A DNA stretch of 64,000 bases from Marinobacter litoralis (GTDB lineage Bacteria; Pseudomonadota; Gammaproteobacteria; Pseudomonadales; Oleiphilaceae). Shown one piece after another: positions 25,277 to 35,822 of this stretch. The stretch lies in assembly GCF_003336705.1 (NCBI RefSeq), contig NZ_QMDL01000003.1, positions 744,211-808,210 on the forward strand, written 5' to 3'. The stretch's first letter is position 1. Each line of letters begins with the position of its first letter. The position numbers were made by a program, and so were the translations under genes. The notes under the pieces were generated by a model, which worked only from the letters and a program-made list of their open reading frames with translations, was not told where the DNA came from and searched no databases.

Positions 25277-25627
25277 TCAGATTATTTCGCGGTGGATGTC
25301 GAGTATGGCGGCGTCTATGCGGTCCTGTATGTCTTTTTCGACTTGGTCGAGGCGTTGGGTGATTTGTTGGGCGGATTCGCCTAGGGCGGCGATGGTCCAG
25401 GTGGCGCAGTCCAGGGCGTCGTGGTCGGCGGTTTCGCTGACGGCTAAGTCGGGTTCTTTGCCCCAGATGGTTTTCATGGCGGTGAAGGCTTTGCGTTTGG
25501 CTTTTAGGTCTTCGCAGGCGTAGAGCTGGAAGTGCAGGGTGAGTAGGCCTACGTGGGGGGTGATGGTGTGTCGCTGTTGTTTTGGGGTTTTGCCTTCTTT
25601 TAAAAGCTTTCTCAGGGATTCCGACAT
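25277..25627 (-). CDS. DUF503/YlxP-like protein
   Basis: A 116-residue protein whose core (PHVGLLTLHFQLYACEDLKAKRKAFTAMK) follows the DUF503 (YlxP) pattern of a short beta strand followed by SLKxKR-type residues. The ending, ITQRLDQVEKDIQDRIDAAI, is also DUF503-like. YlxP of Bacillus sits with ribosome-maturation genes, but its role is not settled. ATG 25627 is chosen because the longer frame (to 25723) would translate the hairpin repeat at 25650-25762. The Shine-Dalgarno is weak. It is downstream of the aidB-like gene on the same strand, with the repeat element between them. Confidence 0.68.
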   Translation of the reverse strand: MSESLRKLLKEGKTPKQQRHTITPHVGLLTLHFQLYACEDLKAKRKAFTAMKTIWGKEPDLAVSETADHDALDCATWTIAALGESAQQITQRLDQVEKDIQDRIDAAILDIHREII

Positions 25628-25649
25628 ATTTGACTCAGTATGGGTGCCG

Positions 25650-25762
25650 GAGCAGCCGAGGATTGGCTTTCCAAAAAACGCTCCTGCGGCACATCCATGT
25701 GGCGCTTCTGCTTCGCCATCCATGGCTCCGCAAATTTTTGGAAAGCCAATCCTCGCCCGCTC
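25650..25762. repeat. Nested-hairpin repeat element, copy 1
   Basis: A 113-nt element with a perfect 20-bp outer stem: 25658-25677 (GAGGATTGGC...) pairs fully with 25735-25754, and pairing continues imperfectly outward to 25650/25762. Inside, TGCGG (25685) pairs with CCGCA (25728) and encloses two small hairpins with TCCA loops: CACATCCATGTG (25690-25701) and GCCATCCATGGC (25715-25726). The same architecture and core recur at 34043-34152. It lies between two minus-strand genes (aidB-like and DUF503). No transposase gene or target duplication is evident. Confidence 0.85.
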
Positions 25763-25835
25763 TCAGACGCTGTTCGGGGAGTCCACGTGACAATCAGGAT
25801 TTCTGTTGCCTGTTTAGATCTCCTGTAATTTCCCC

Positions 25836-27542
25836 CTAGCCTACTATAGGCGTTGCCCGTTTGATAATGGCTGCGGCGTTGGTGCCGGAGGGGAGGTTGC
25901 CATAGTTCATGCCGCCGTTGTTTTGCAGGCGGGACGCGCAGAAGGCGTCGGCTACGTGGTGGTTGCCGAAGCGCAACAGTACGGATGCCTGCATGGCAAG
26001 TGCCAAACGGTCTACGAGGTTTCTGGCGCGGTATTGGAAGTCGCTGATGTCGGAGAAGTCGGCTTGCAGTTGGGCCAGGAATTGGTCGAAGCGGCGGTCG
26101 GTGCCTTTGGCTTCGGCGGCTTCTTTGAAGAAGGCGTCGAGGGTTTCGGGCTCTTTTTGGATGGCGCGCAGGGTGTCCAGGCATTGGACGTTGCCGCTGC
26201 CTTCCCAGATGGCGTTGACCGGGGATTCCCGGAACAGTCTGGGCATGATGCAGTCTTCCATTACGCCGCTGCCGCCGATGCATTCCATGGCTTCGTAGGC
26301 GTGGTTGGGGGTGCGCTTGCAGATCCAGTATTTGCCGACGGGGGTGGCCAGTCGGGCCAGAAGGCGTTCGTGTTCGTTGTTTTGGGTGTCTAAAGCGCGG
26401 GCGACTCGCATGGTGTAGGCGAGGGCGGCTTCGTTTTCGATGGTCAGGTCGGCCAGTACGTTTTGCATCAAGGGCTGGTCGCTCAGGCGGGCGCCGAAGG
26501 CACTGCGGTTGTGGCAGTGGTGGGTGGCTTGGGCGACGGCCTGGCGCATGCCGGCGGAGCTGCCGATCATGCAGTCGAAGCGGGTCATGGCCACCATTTC
26601 GATGATGGTGGGGACACCGCGGCCTTCTTCGCCGATCATCCAGGCCAAAGCGCCACGGAGCTCGACTTCGCTGGAGGCATTGGCGACGTTACCCATTTTG
26701 TTTTTCAGTTGTTGGATTTGCCACGGGTTTTTGGTGCCGTCCGGGCGCCATCGGGGCATCAGGAAACAGGACAGGCCGCTGGTGGTTTGGGCCAGTACCA
26801 GAAAGGCATCGCACATGGGAGCGGAGACGAACCATTTGTGGCCTACCAGTTCGTAGGCTTGGCCAGAGCCTTCGGCGCCAATGGCGTATGCTCGGGTGGT
26901 GTTGGCGCGTACGTCGCTGCCGCCTTGTTTTTCGGTCATCGCCATGCCGATGGTGACGGCGGTTTTCTCGCTGTCTGGCAGGTTTCGGCCGTCGTAGGCG
27001 TTGGTGAGAATCTTTTGTTCCCAAAGCTTCGCCACTTCCGGTTGTTTACGGATAGAGGGGATGGCGGCGAAGGTCATGGTGATGGGGCAGCAGTGGGCGG
27101 CTTCTACCTGCGAGTGCATGTAGTACTTGGCCGCTCGCGCGACTTGGGCGCCTTGGCCGGGATTGGTCCAGGGTGAGCTGTGCAAGCCGTTTTCCAATGC
27201 GGTGGTCATCAGTTCGTGATAGGCGGGGTGAAACGTGACCTCGTCTATTCTGTGGCCAAAACGATCATGGGTGCGGAAGCTGGGTTTGTTGTGGTTGGCC
27301 TGATGGCCAAGCTCTATGGTTTCGGCTTTTCCGGCCCAGGCACCAAAGCGGCTCAGGCTGTCGTTGGCGTGGGCGGCGCCTTCCCGTAATACAGCTTCCC
27401 GCAGAGCGGCGTCTTGCTCGAACAGGTTGTAGTTGGCCAGCACGTTTGGCTGGTTGATGACCTCGTGTGTTGCGGCTAGATAGCGATCGGTTGGAGAGGC
27501 GTTGGTGTTGCGATTGCGGGAGGTGTCTAGCGGCTTGCTCAT
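25836..27542 (-). CDS. AidB-like acyl-CoA dehydrogenase
   Basis: A 568-residue flavoprotein of the AidB/isovaleryl-CoA dehydrogenase-like group. Visible are CPITMTFAAIPSI, GMAMTEKQGGSDVRANTT (the FAD/substrate segment), FDCMIGSSAGMRQA, ECIGGSGVMED and IWEGSGNVQCLDTLRA, whose Glu corresponds to the catalytic base position. E. coli AidB is tied to alkylation response, but many homologues near TetR genes act in lipid or branched-acid oxidation; the context here (TetR regulator, lipid-using organism) favours the second by inference. AGGAG lies before the ATG, inside the end of tetR two bases upstream, so translation is coupled. Confidence 0.88.
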   Translation of the reverse strand: MSKPLDTSRNRNTNASPTDRYLAATHEVINQPNVLANYNLFEQDAALREAVLREGAAHANDSLSRFGAWAGKAETIELGHQANHNKPSFRTHDRFGHRIDEVTFHPAYHELMTTALENGLHSSPWTNPGQGAQVARAAKYYMHSQVEAAHCCPITMTFAAIPSIRKQPEVAKLWEQKILTNAYDGRNLPDSEKTAVTIGMAMTEKQGGSDVRANTTRAYAIGAEGSGQAYELVGHKWFVSAPMCDAFLVLAQTTSGLSCFLMPRWRPDGTKNPWQIQQLKNKMGNVANASSEVELRGALAWMIGEEGRGVPTIIEMVAMTRFDCMIGSSAGMRQAVAQATHHCHNRSAFGARLSDQPLMQNVLADLTIENEAALAYTMRVARALDTQNNEHERLLARLATPVGKYWICKRTPNHAYEAMECIGGSGVMEDCIMPRLFRESPVNAIWEGSGNVQCLDTLRAIQKEPETLDAFFKEAAEAKGTDRRFDQFLAQLQADFSDISDFQYRARNLVDRLALAMQASVLLRFGNHHVADAFCASRLQNNGGMNYGNLPSGTNAAAIIKRATPIVG

Positions 27543-27544
27543 GG

Positions 27545-28174
27545 TTAGCTCCTGGTGCCGGTCAACCCCCTTACGCAGTAGCGAACGATGGTGTTGATCA
27601 GCGCATCTTGATCGGTTTTTGTTGTTGGCAGTGAGGCTGTCTGTGCTGGTGACAGCGGTCCGACCAGTGATTCGGATATGGCACCTACCAAGCAGGTGCT
27701 GGTGATCCGGGCATCTTGGTCGGGTATGGAGCCCTCTGCTATGCCTTCCTGAATAATCTCTTCGAACAGGTTGGCGTAGGCCTTTCGATAGAGCAGTCGT
27801 TCCTCTTCAACCTTTGGATCGACTGGTTCGGCAATCAGTGCCCAGGCTTGGGTTGGTCCTTTCAGGGCGCGTCTGGCGAAGTGCTGCAAGGCGTTGTTTA
27901 ATCGTTCAACGGCATTGCCCTCTATGGCCAGCGCTTCGGCCACTTTGTTGACTTCACGTTGCGTAGCCAGCCGAAAAATTTCGGCAAACAATTCTTCACG
28001 GGATTCGAAATGGCGGTAGATGGTGCCAGTTGCTACGCCCGCCAACTTCGCAATCGTCGTGATTCGAGCGCTTTGGAAGCCGTTTTCAGCCACGCATTGA
28101 GCCGTACATTTCAGAATGTTTTGGCGGGCTTCGGCTTTCCGCTGACGCATTTTGTCCGTTTCACGATAGGCCAT
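27545..28174 (-). CDS. TetR-family transcriptional regulator
   Basis: A 209-residue repressor-type protein. The N-terminal helix-turn-helix (ILKCTAQCVAENGFQSARITTIAKLAGVATGTIYRHFESREELFAEIF, about residues 19-66) is a complete TetR domain; the ligand-binding C-terminal part is not family-specific. Its gene is directly followed by the aidB-like acyl-CoA dehydrogenase (two-base gap), which is probably its target together with itself. GGAAGG precedes the ATG. The promoter region upstream has a TTGACA and an imperfect palindrome suited to autoregulation. The effector may be an acyl-CoA, by inference from the partner gene. Confidence 0.9.
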   Translation of the reverse strand: MAYRETDKMRQRKAEARQNILKCTAQCVAENGFQSARITTIAKLAGVATGTIYRHFESREELFAEIFRLATQREVNKVAEALAIEGNAVERLNNALQHFARRALKGPTQAWALIAEPVDPKVEEERLLYRKAYANLFEEIIQEGIAEGSIPDQDARITSTCLVGAISESLVGPLSPAQTASLPTTKTDQDALINTIVRYCVRGLTGTRS

Positions 28175-28189
28175 GCTGCCTTCCTAAGT

Positions 28190-28218
28190 AGTGAATCACT
28201 GTTCATTCTTTGTGTCAA
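28190..28218 (-). promoter_or_regulatory. tetR-aidB promoter with overlapping operator
   Basis: On the minus strand a perfect TTGACA (28218-28213) stands 17 nt before TTCACT (28195-28190, three -10 matches). The imperfect inverted repeat AGTGAATCACTGTTCATT (28190-28207 on the plus strand) covers the -10 and spacer, where a TetR dimer would block RNA polymerase. Confidence 0.5.
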
Positions 28219-28229
28219 TTTTTGACGGC

Positions 28230-28258
28230 TTGGATGGCCCTTAATTATGGGCTATAAA
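28230..28258 (+). promoter_or_regulatory. Candidate promoter of SutA-like gene
   Basis: TTGGAT (28230-28235), 17 nt, then TATAAA (28253-28258) in an AT-rich stretch. The leader would be about 180 nt. The -10 has five of six matches but the -35 only three. Confidence 0.38.
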
Positions 28259-28446
28259 ATCAATAAGTTAATATAAATTACAAAAAGTTACAAAAAATAT
28301 TGAGTGTGCAAATAGCGCTGCTGGAAAAACCGGATTATAAAGACGCCAAGACGGGGCCTTAGTGGGATTTTCGTCGAGGTAAGGTGTGCCTGCCGAAGCG
28401 CCTTCATGGCACGGGGAGCGGGGTTTTCGTTGATGGAGAGAAGAGC

Positions 28447-28668
28447 ATGAGTGAATTCGACGAAGGCAATTTGGATCAGTCCGGCAGCTGGGCCGGAGAG
28501 GGCGAAGATAATCATTCCATCGCTAGCCGGGCTCGTGTCAGAGCGCAATTGCAAGCGGATATGGAAGCCTTTCTGCAGTGCGGTGGCAAAATTGAAGAGG
28601 TCGACACGACCTTGAAATCGAATACCCCGCGCAAAGTGGATGTAGGTTTCAATAACCGCTCGCTCTAA
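28447..28668 (+). CDS. Small acidic protein resembling SutA
   Basis: A 73-residue protein with an acidic start (MSEFDEGNLDQSGSWAGEGED) and a C-terminal half, ADMEAFLQCGGKIEEVD...TPRK, that resembles the end of Pseudomonas SutA (AMEEFLSRGGKVQEIE). SutA is a small RNA-polymerase-binding protein that supports transcription in slow growth. The acidic region is much shorter than in Pseudomonas. ATG 28447 follows GGAGAGAAGAGC; an upstream in-frame start at 28384 is not supported. A strong hairpin follows at 28680-28708, and hemB lies downstream. The similarity is from memory of the family and needs alignment. Confidence 0.62.
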   Translation: MSEFDEGNLDQSGSWAGEGEDNHSIASRARVRAQLQADMEAFLQCGGKIEEVDTTLKSNTPRKVDVGFNNRSL

Positions 28669-28679
28669 CGTGTTTTTCG

Positions 28680-29854
<1,175 letters not shown>

Positions 29855-29897
29855 AGGACAAGCAGGCTGTTCGCGATGGATAGGGAAGCAGAGAGCG

Positions 29898-32048
29898 ATG
29901 ACAACTGAAATAACAAAAGCAAAGTCAGTCACAAGCGATGACCTGAGTGTGCCCGCGCCAGTCGAGGTGCCTCCGGTTGGTGAGCAGGTCAATCTGGATG
30001 CCAGTGAAAACTGGTTTAACCGGGAGTTGAGTCAGCTTCAGTTTAACTACCGGGTATTAAAACAGTCCATGGACCCGGCGCACCCGCTGATTAACCGGCT
30101 GATTTTTTGCTGTATTTTCAGTAGTAATCTGGATGAGTTTTTCGAAATCCGGGTTGCCGGCCTGCGTGAACAATTGAAGTATGGGCGGGAAACCGTCGGT
30201 GCCGATGGTATTCAGCCTGAACAGGCGTTGGCGGAGATCAGTCGTGTTGCTCATGAGTACATCGAAGAGCAATACGACATTCTCAACAATGTGCTGTTTC
30301 CAGCGCTGGAAAAGGAAAATATCCACTTCATACGACGTCGTGAGTGGACCCCTGCGCAAGCCGAGTGGGTCAGAAACTACTTCGATGAGGAAATCCTGCC
30401 GGTGGTCAGTCCGATCGGGCTCGACCCCTCGCACCCGTTTCCGCGCTTGGTCAACAAGAGTCTGAATTTCATAGTTGAGCTGGACGGCAAGGATGCTTTT
30501 GGTCGTGAGACCGGAATGGCGATTTTGCCAGCACCCCGGTCTTTACCGCGTTTGGTGCGTCTGCCGGATGAGGTTTGTGAGGGTGGCGAGAATTTGGTGT
30601 TCTTGTCATCGATGATCCACGCCCACGCTGATGAGCTGTTCCCGGGTATGGAAGTGAAAGGCTGCTATCAGTTCCGCCTGACCCGAAACGCGGATTTGGA
30701 GCTGGAAGACGATCTGGAAGATTTGGCCTCTGCGCTTCGGGGTGAGTTGCTGAGTCGTCGTTTTGGCGACGGTGTGCGTTTGGAGGTGGCTGATAACTGC
30801 CCGGAAGAGTTGGTGCACTTCCTGCTGACTGAGTTTGGCCTTGGTGAAAGAGATCTCTACCGCGTCAACGGGCCGGTAAACTTGACTCGGCTGCTTGCAG
30901 TGAGTGGTTTGGTTGATCGCCCGGACCTGACCTATTCCAGTTTTTCCCCTGCGATCCCCCGGCAGATACGCAGCAAAGAATCGATGTTTGAAGCGATTCG
31001 GAAACGCCCGATTCTGTTGTCTCACCCGTTCGAGAACTTCAGTTCGGTCGTGGATTTACTGCGCCAGGCAGCGAAAGACCCTCAGGTCTTGGCGATCCGG
31101 CAAACGCTCTATCGGGCGGGCACCGGCTCGGAAATTGTTGAAGCGCTGGCCGATGCCGCCCGTCGCGGTAAAGAAGTGACAGCGGTGGTGGAGTTAAGGG
31201 CGAGGTTCAGCGAAGCCGAGAACCTTGAGTTGGCCAGTCGGTTGCAGGAGGCAGGTGTCATCGTGGTGTATGGGGTTGTCGGCTACAAAACCCACGCCAA
31301 GATGCTGCTGATTGTGCGCCGGGAAGAGGGCAAACTGTCCCGTTATGTGCATTTGGGTACGGGCAACTATCATGCCGGAAACGCACGGTTATACACTGAT
31401 TACAGCTTCATGACCTGTGACGATTCCATTGGTGATGATGTTAACAAGCTGTTCCAGCAACTGACCGGTATGGGTAAGGCGCTAAAGATCAAAAAGCTGT
31501 TTCATGCGCCGTTTTCCATGCACAAACGGCTGATTAGCCTCATCGAGCGGGAGGCCAGTTACGGCGAAGACGGGCGCATTATTTTCAAGTTTAATGCGCT
31601 GACGGATGCCCAGTTGATTAAGGCCCTTTATCGAGCCTCTCAGGCGGGGGTGCAGATTGACCTGATTGTGCGGGGGATTTGTTGCCTGCGTCCCGGTGTG
31701 CCGGGGCTATCGGAGAACATACGGGTGCGCTCCATTGTCGGGCGTTTTCTGGAGCACACGCGTATTTACTACTTCGAAAACAAGGGTAAGCCGGATGTCT
31801 ATTGCGCCAGTGCCGACGGCATGGAACGAAACATGCTGAGCCGTATCGAAGTGGCGTTTCCGATTGAAGAGCCCGCTTTGATCGCGCGTTTGCAGGAAGA
31901 TCTGGATGCTTACCTGGCCGACAATTGCCAATCATGGATGTTGCAGCCTGATGGCAGTTACATCCAGAACCAGCCGGCAGAGGGTGAGCCACGAGTGGCG
32001 GCGCAGCTGGTTTTACTGGAAAGGCTGACGGGCAAATCCAAACCATAG
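29898..32048 (+). CDS. ppk: Polyphosphate kinase 1
   Basis: Polymerises the terminal phosphate of ATP into polyphosphate, reversibly. 716 residues, with the family's N-terminal domain (NWFNRELSQLQFNYRVL), the FCCIFSSNLDEFFEIR head segment, the autophosphorylated-His region HLGTGNYHAGNARLYTDYSFMT (about residue 460) and the second phospholipase-D-like motif GICCLRPGVPGLSENIRVRSIVGRFLEHTRI. It follows hemB by 43 nt, the hemB-ppk order of Pseudomonas. No Pho box is visible in the short gap, so phosphate control, if any, is not direct here. Confidence 0.97.
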   Translation: MTTEITKAKSVTSDDLSVPAPVEVPPVGEQVNLDASENWFNRELSQLQFNYRVLKQSMDPAHPLINRLIFCCIFSSNLDEFFEIRVAGLREQLKYGRETVGADGIQPEQALAEISRVAHEYIEEQYDILNNVLFPALEKENIHFIRRREWTPAQAEWVRNYFDEEILPVVSPIGLDPSHPFPRLVNKSLNFIVELDGKDAFGRETGMAILPAPRSLPRLVRLPDEVCEGGENLVFLSSMIHAHADELFPGMEVKGCYQFRLTRNADLELEDDLEDLASALRGELLSRRFGDGVRLEVADNCPEELVHFLLTEFGLGERDLYRVNGPVNLTRLLAVSGLVDRPDLTYSSFSPAIPRQIRSKESMFEAIRKRPILLSHPFENFSSVVDLLRQAAKDPQVLAIRQTLYRAGTGSEIVEALADAARRGKEVTAVVELRARFSEAENLELASRLQEAGVIVVYGVVGYKTHAKMLLIVRREEGKLSRYVHLGTGNYHAGNARLYTDYSFMTCDDSIGDDVNKLFQQLTGMGKALKIKKLFHAPFSMHKRLISLIEREASYGEDGRIIFKFNALTDAQLIKALYRASQAGVQIDLIVRGICCLRPGVPGLSENIRVRSIVGRFLEHTRIYYFENKGKPDVYCASADGMERNMLSRIEVAFPIEEPALIARLQEDLDAYLADNCQSWMLQPDGSYIQNQPAEGEPRVAAQLVLLERLTGKSKP

Positions 32049-32102
32049 CCCTTAGGCGAGAAACAACAACTCACTACGCTTTGTGCGAATAGGAAAGACA
32101 CG

Positions 32103-33395
32103 TTGAAATTGAACAAATGGACGATGATTGGCTCAGCCGTTTTGCTGGTTGCGGGCGTAGCGCCGTGGGCCGTGGGCTACCTGACGGAGCAGCAATGGCT
32201 AGAGGCGACGGAAGAGGTGAATCAGTCGCAGCCGTTTGTTCGATTAGAAACAGATCGCTATGAGCGGGGCGTTTTCAGTGCCCAGGCCAGCGGTACGCTC
32301 GCCCTGATTGATCCGAAAACCGGCGAGGCCGATCAGATCGGTTTCGAGGTGGCCATTTCCCACGGGGTAACCGGGAGTTTGTTGGATTTCAGTCCGAATG
32401 GGGGCTGGCAACATGAAGGTGCCCAATGGCTCGAGGATGAAGAGCCAAGTTTGACGTTGGAAACCCGACTTTGGGGTTCGGCCGTTGTCGAATTTCAGGC
32501 TCCACCGGTGTCGTTTGAACAACCGGGCCGGCCCGAATCGGTCAGCGCCAGTGGCGGTTTCGCCCGGGTAGAAGTAGGGCGTATGGGTGAGCAGGCCGAG
32601 GTGTTGATGGTCTGGCCGGAGTTGAACATTCTTGGTCCTCGGGCTGATGTAAAACTGCAGGAGTTGCACGTAGAACAGAGCATGTCGCTGCTCAGCGGTG
32701 ATGTCTGGACCGGTTCAGGCACTATGACCTTGGGGGCCTTGGTGGTGGATAGCGCCGAACTTCCTGCTTTGTCGGTCAGCAACGTTTCTTTTGAGACTCT
32801 CAGTGAAGCCAGTAACGGCGGCCAGACGCTTGATTCGGAGGCGGTGTTGGCTGTGGAGGCGGTGCGCGTCAACGATGCGGAGTATGGCCCGCATCGGGTG
32901 GCCGTGTCGGTTGATCATTTGGATGTTGAAAGCTGGAACGCATTCAGTTCGGTCATGACGGATATGCAGTTGATGGCAATGGATGCGGGTGCCGATTCGC
33001 GCTCTGCCTATCAGCAGCAGATGGCGCTGATGCAGCGGTTTAACGAGGCGGTACGGGGGCTGGCGGCCAGCGGCTTCTCGGTAGGTGTTCGGGAATTGAG
33101 CCTCGATACGCCGGAAGGTGAAGTTCAGGGCTCTTTGGACATTTCACACCCGGAGCTGTCCGAAGATGAGCGTGCCAACATGTTGATGGTGATGCAGCGC
33201 TTGGTCGGTTCGGTGGATGTGTCGATGCCATTGGCGCTGGCTGAGGAGTATCCGGCCGTGCGCATGCAGTTGTCGCCGTTGATAAAGCAGGGGCTCTTGG
33301 TTCGCGACGGTGATGAGTTGGTGATGAAGGGGCAGATGGAAGATTTGGTTCTGGATATTAATGGCGTTCAGATTCCGCTGCCGCCTTTGCTTTAG
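32103..33395 (+). CDS. DUF945 (YdgA-like) envelope protein
   Basis: A 430-residue protein with one N-terminal hydrophobic anchor (about residues 8-25) and a long periplasmic beta-rich body. The pattern PWAVGYLTEQQW, FVRLETDRYERGVFSAQA (early) and SGFSVGVRELSLDTPEGEVQGSLDIS (late) fits the DUF945 family, whose member YdgA has no settled function. TTG 32103 is used because AGGAAAG stands six bases upstream; the next ATG (32124) would cut into the anchor. It lies 54 nt after ppk and ends with a good terminator, so it may be the last gene of the hemB-ppk run. Confidence 0.8.
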   Translation: MKLNKWTMIGSAVLLVAGVAPWAVGYLTEQQWLEATEEVNQSQPFVRLETDRYERGVFSAQASGTLALIDPKTGEADQIGFEVAISHGVTGSLLDFSPNGGWQHEGAQWLEDEEPSLTLETRLWGSAVVEFQAPPVSFEQPGRPESVSASGGFARVEVGRMGEQAEVLMVWPELNILGPRADVKLQELHVEQSMSLLSGDVWTGSGTMTLGALVVDSAELPALSVSNVSFETLSEASNGGQTLDSEAVLAVEAVRVNDAEYGPHRVAVSVDHLDVESWNAFSSVMTDMQLMAMDAGADSRSAYQQQMALMQRFNEAVRGLAASGFSVGVRELSLDTPEGEVQGSLDISHPELSEDERANMLMVMQRLVGSVDVSMPLALAEEYPAVRMQLSPLIKQGLLVRDGDELVMKGQMEDLVLDINGVQIPLPPLL

Positions 33396-33405
33396 GTTGT
33401 TTCAG

Positions 33406-33440
33406 CACCACCGCTATGCGGTGGTGCAGCTTTCCCTTTC
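33406..33440. terminator. Hairpin terminator between DUF945 gene and coaD
   Basis: Nine-bp perfect stem CACCACCGC (33406-33414) / GCGGTGGTG (33418-33426) with a TAT loop, followed on the plus strand by a T-rich tract. It lies between convergent stop codons and may serve both directions, though the T-run favours plus. Confidence 0.72.
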
Positions 33441-33449
33441 TTTGTGTTC

Positions 33450-34152
<703 letters not shown>

Positions 34153-34199
34153 CTCGCGCTACCCAGTGGCTCGCCCCGACAGTGTCAGTTGCCCTTTGT

Positions 34200-35798
34200 T
34201 CAGCCTTTCGCTGCGAGCTTCTGCGCCAGTCGCACGCTGTTTCTTGCCGCCAGTGCGTAAACCGACAGCTGCGGGTTTGCGCCGATGCTGGTGGGGAAGA
34301 TGGAGGCGTCGTGGATGTTTAGGTTGGCCACGTGGTGGTGTTCGCCGAAGCCGTTGACCACGGATTCTTCCGGGTTGCTGCCCATGCCGCAGCCGCCCAT
34401 TTGGTGTGCGGTGAAGATGCGGGCACGGTGTGGTTTCATCGGGAGTTCGTTGATGGCGGCTTTGGCTTCTTTCCAGCTGGTGTGCCAAGCGGAATCCATG
34501 TGGATGGCTTGGACGGCTTCTGCGCCAGCGGCGAATTGGATTTCGGCCATGTCCAGGTAGGACTGGCGGATGCCTTTCCACAGGTAGTCGGTCATTGGGT
34601 AGTCGAGTACGGGGCTGCCGTCGTCACGGAGGGTGACGGTGCCGCCGGGGCTTTCGGGGTGGAAGCCGTCTCGGAGTAGGGCAATGACGGATTGAAGCCA
34701 AGGCAGTTGGCCCAGGTTATCGCGTTGTGTTTGGCCGTGACCCGGTACAACGCCGGCTGCCATGCCGGGGTGCAGTGGTGGTACTTCGAGTTTGTAGCCT
34801 ATGGGGCCGTCGTGGCCATTTCTGAAGTTGAATTCATCCGAGTAAATGGACTGTGGTGCGCCGTAGAAGGGCTCTACTTTCGCGGGCATGCGGGCGACGG
34901 AGGCGCTGACCGGGTGGATGAATGAGCGTTTGCCGACGCGGTTGTACGGATCCGGCAGGTCGGAACGCAGCAGCAGGCCTGGTGAGCCGATGGCGCTGGC
35001 GGCCACCACGAAGTGTTTGGCTTTCAAGGTGACGGTGACTCCGGAGGGGGTAACGCCGTCTGAGCCCATGGCCGTGGCTTGCAGGTGGTCGATGCGGTCT
35101 TGTTTCATGACCAGTCGCTCGGCGCGCAGGCCGTGGAACATTTGGGCTTGGTTATCGAGTGCGCCGGGAATGGTGGTCAGCAGGGCGCCTTGTTTGGCAT
35201 TGGCGGGGCAGCCCACGCCGCAGTAACCGGAGTTCCAGCAGCCGTTAACGTTACGGGGAATGGTTTGCCAGGAGTACCCGAGCGCTTCGCAGCCGTCGCG
35301 TAAAATGCCGTTGTTCTGGTTTGGCGGTGTTAGCCATGGTGCCATGGTGTGGCGTTCTTCTCGCCCGTCGAACCAAGGTGCCATGACCTCAGGGGCCAGT
35401 CCTTCCAGTCCGAACTTTTGGCTCCAGTAGTTCAGAGTTTGCTCCGGCGTGCGGAAGCTGCTGGTCCAGTTGACGGTGGTCGAACCACCCACGCAGCGGC
35501 CCTGCAGAATGGATATGGCGCCATCGGCCGTGGTGCGGCTCATGCCTTCTTGGTAGAGCGTGGCGTAGGCGGTTTGTTCGTCCATTTTGAAGTCTTTCTG
35601 GTAATACAGGCCACCTTCTTCGACCAGTATTACCGAAAAGCCTTGTTTGGAGAGAATTTCGGCGGTGGTGCCGCCGCCGGCTCCGGTGCCGATGACGACA
35701 ACGTCGGCTTCGACGGTCTGGTTTTCAGTCAGTTTGCTGGCATCGACCACGTTCCAGCCGGAAGCCAGGCCCCGGGCGATGGGATCATTCATGGACAT
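34200..35798 (-). CDS. GMC-family flavin oxidoreductase (possible long-chain alcohol oxidase/dehydrogenase)
   Basis: A 532-residue FAD enzyme of the glucose-methanol-choline family. The FAD-binding GTGAGGGTTAE is at about residues 37-47, followed by VEEGG, LQGRCVGGSTTVNW and a C-terminal HQMGGCGMG with the active-site-region His. The cysteine-rich CWNSGYCGVGCPANAKQG (about 187-204) is like that of long-chain fatty alcohol oxidases, so an alcohol substrate is likely but not proven. No signal peptide, although its neighbour has a Tat signal and could carry it to the periplasm. GGAG precedes the ATG. It is third in the aldehyde dehydrogenase operon. Confidence 0.86.
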   Translation of the reverse strand: MSMNDPIARGLASGWNVVDASKLTENQTVEADVVVIGTGAGGGTTAEILSKQGFSVILVEEGGLYYQKDFKMDEQTAYATLYQEGMSRTTADGAISILQGRCVGGSTTVNWTSSFRTPEQTLNYWSQKFGLEGLAPEVMAPWFDGREERHTMAPWLTPPNQNNGILRDGCEALGYSWQTIPRNVNGCWNSGYCGVGCPANAKQGALLTTIPGALDNQAQMFHGLRAERLVMKQDRIDHLQATAMGSDGVTPSGVTVTLKAKHFVVAASAIGSPGLLLRSDLPDPYNRVGKRSFIHPVSASVARMPAKVEPFYGAPQSIYSDEFNFRNGHDGPIGYKLEVPPLHPGMAAGVVPGHGQTQRDNLGQLPWLQSVIALLRDGFHPESPGGTVTLRDDGSPVLDYPMTDYLWKGIRQSYLDMAEIQFAAGAEAVQAIHMDSAWHTSWKEAKAAINELPMKPHRARIFTAHQMGGCGMGSNPEESVVNGFGEHHHVANLNIHDASIFPTSIGANPQLSVYALAARNSVRLAQKLAAKG

Positions 35799-35822
35799 AG
35801 TGCTCTCCGTTTTCCGGGGTCA

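Noticed and set aside
25628..25723. N-terminal extension of the DUF503 gene
   Set aside because: It would translate through the hairpin repeat and has no family similarity; ATG 25627 gives the family start.
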